NCBI GenBank assembly: GCA_029933275.1
Contig: JAOZOM010000113.1
Coordinates: forward strand, 1-5,991
Direction: 5' to 3'
Source: Anaerolineales bacterium
GTDB taxonomy: Bacteria > Chloroflexota > Anaerolineae > Anaerolineales > Villigracilaceae
DNA length: 5,991 bases
A model generated the notes under the pieces. It had not been told where the DNA came from. It ran no database searches and saw only the letters and a program-made list of their open reading frames with translations. The translations under genes were made by a program, and so were the position numbers. Position 1 is the first letter of the stretch. Every line of letters begins with the position of its first letter. This document shows, one piece after another, positions 5,989 through 5,991 of the stretch.

Positions 5989-5991
5989 GAA

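Noticed and set aside
1..5991. Mobile element, CRISPR array, tRNA/rRNA or defence system
   Set aside because: No transposase or integrase, no spaced direct repeats, no RNA gene pattern, and no nuclease or toxin-like gene are visible; all sizeable regions are covered by the five genes.

Overview
The window looks like part of a bacterial chromosome, most likely from a Chloroflexota (Anaerolineae-like) organism. The main clue is the style of the exported proteins: two of the three have a lipobox cysteine followed by a Pro/Thr/Glu-rich low-complexity linker (for example residues 25-55 of the S41 peptidase and 36-50 of the SH3-like protein), which is very common in that phylum. This is inferred from style, not from a marker gene. 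Coding density is high: five protein genes cover almost everything, and no RNA gene, insertion sequence, CRISPR array or integrase is visible.

Layout. At the left, a plus-strand gene (13-1128) encodes a complete fold-type I PLP aminotransferase of unknown substrate. It ends in an inverted repeat around its stop codon and then a strong intrinsic terminator (1154-1196). The other four genes lie on the minus strand and converge on it. Read in transcription order from the right edge they are: an OppC/DppC-type ABC permease (5977-4934); 5 nt later a small SH3b-like lipoprotein (4928-4542); a strong minus-strand terminator hairpin (4510-4476); a large exported lipoprotein-like protein with a propeller-like ectodomain and a multi-helix membrane C-terminus (4452-2662); and, 23 nt later, an S41-family peptidase lipoprotein with a PDZ domain (2638-1205).

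How they may work together. The permease is one half of the membrane channel of a peptide/nickel-class ABC importer. Its partner permease, ATPases and binding protein are not in the window and would be expected further right. The SH3b-like lipoprotein appears co-translated with it. The terminator splits the cluster, so the last two genes form their own pair. All three genes downstream of the permease encode exported, probably lipid-anchored proteins, and one is a protease. An envelope peptide-processing and uptake module is a reasonable but unproven reading. The aminotransferase is convergent and need not be related.

The least ordinary items are the 596-residue propeller-plus-membrane protein, which I cannot assign to a named family, the S41 peptidase that has Asn where the Ser-Lys subfamily has Lys, and a possible promoter that overlaps the terminator between the two minus-strand pairs.
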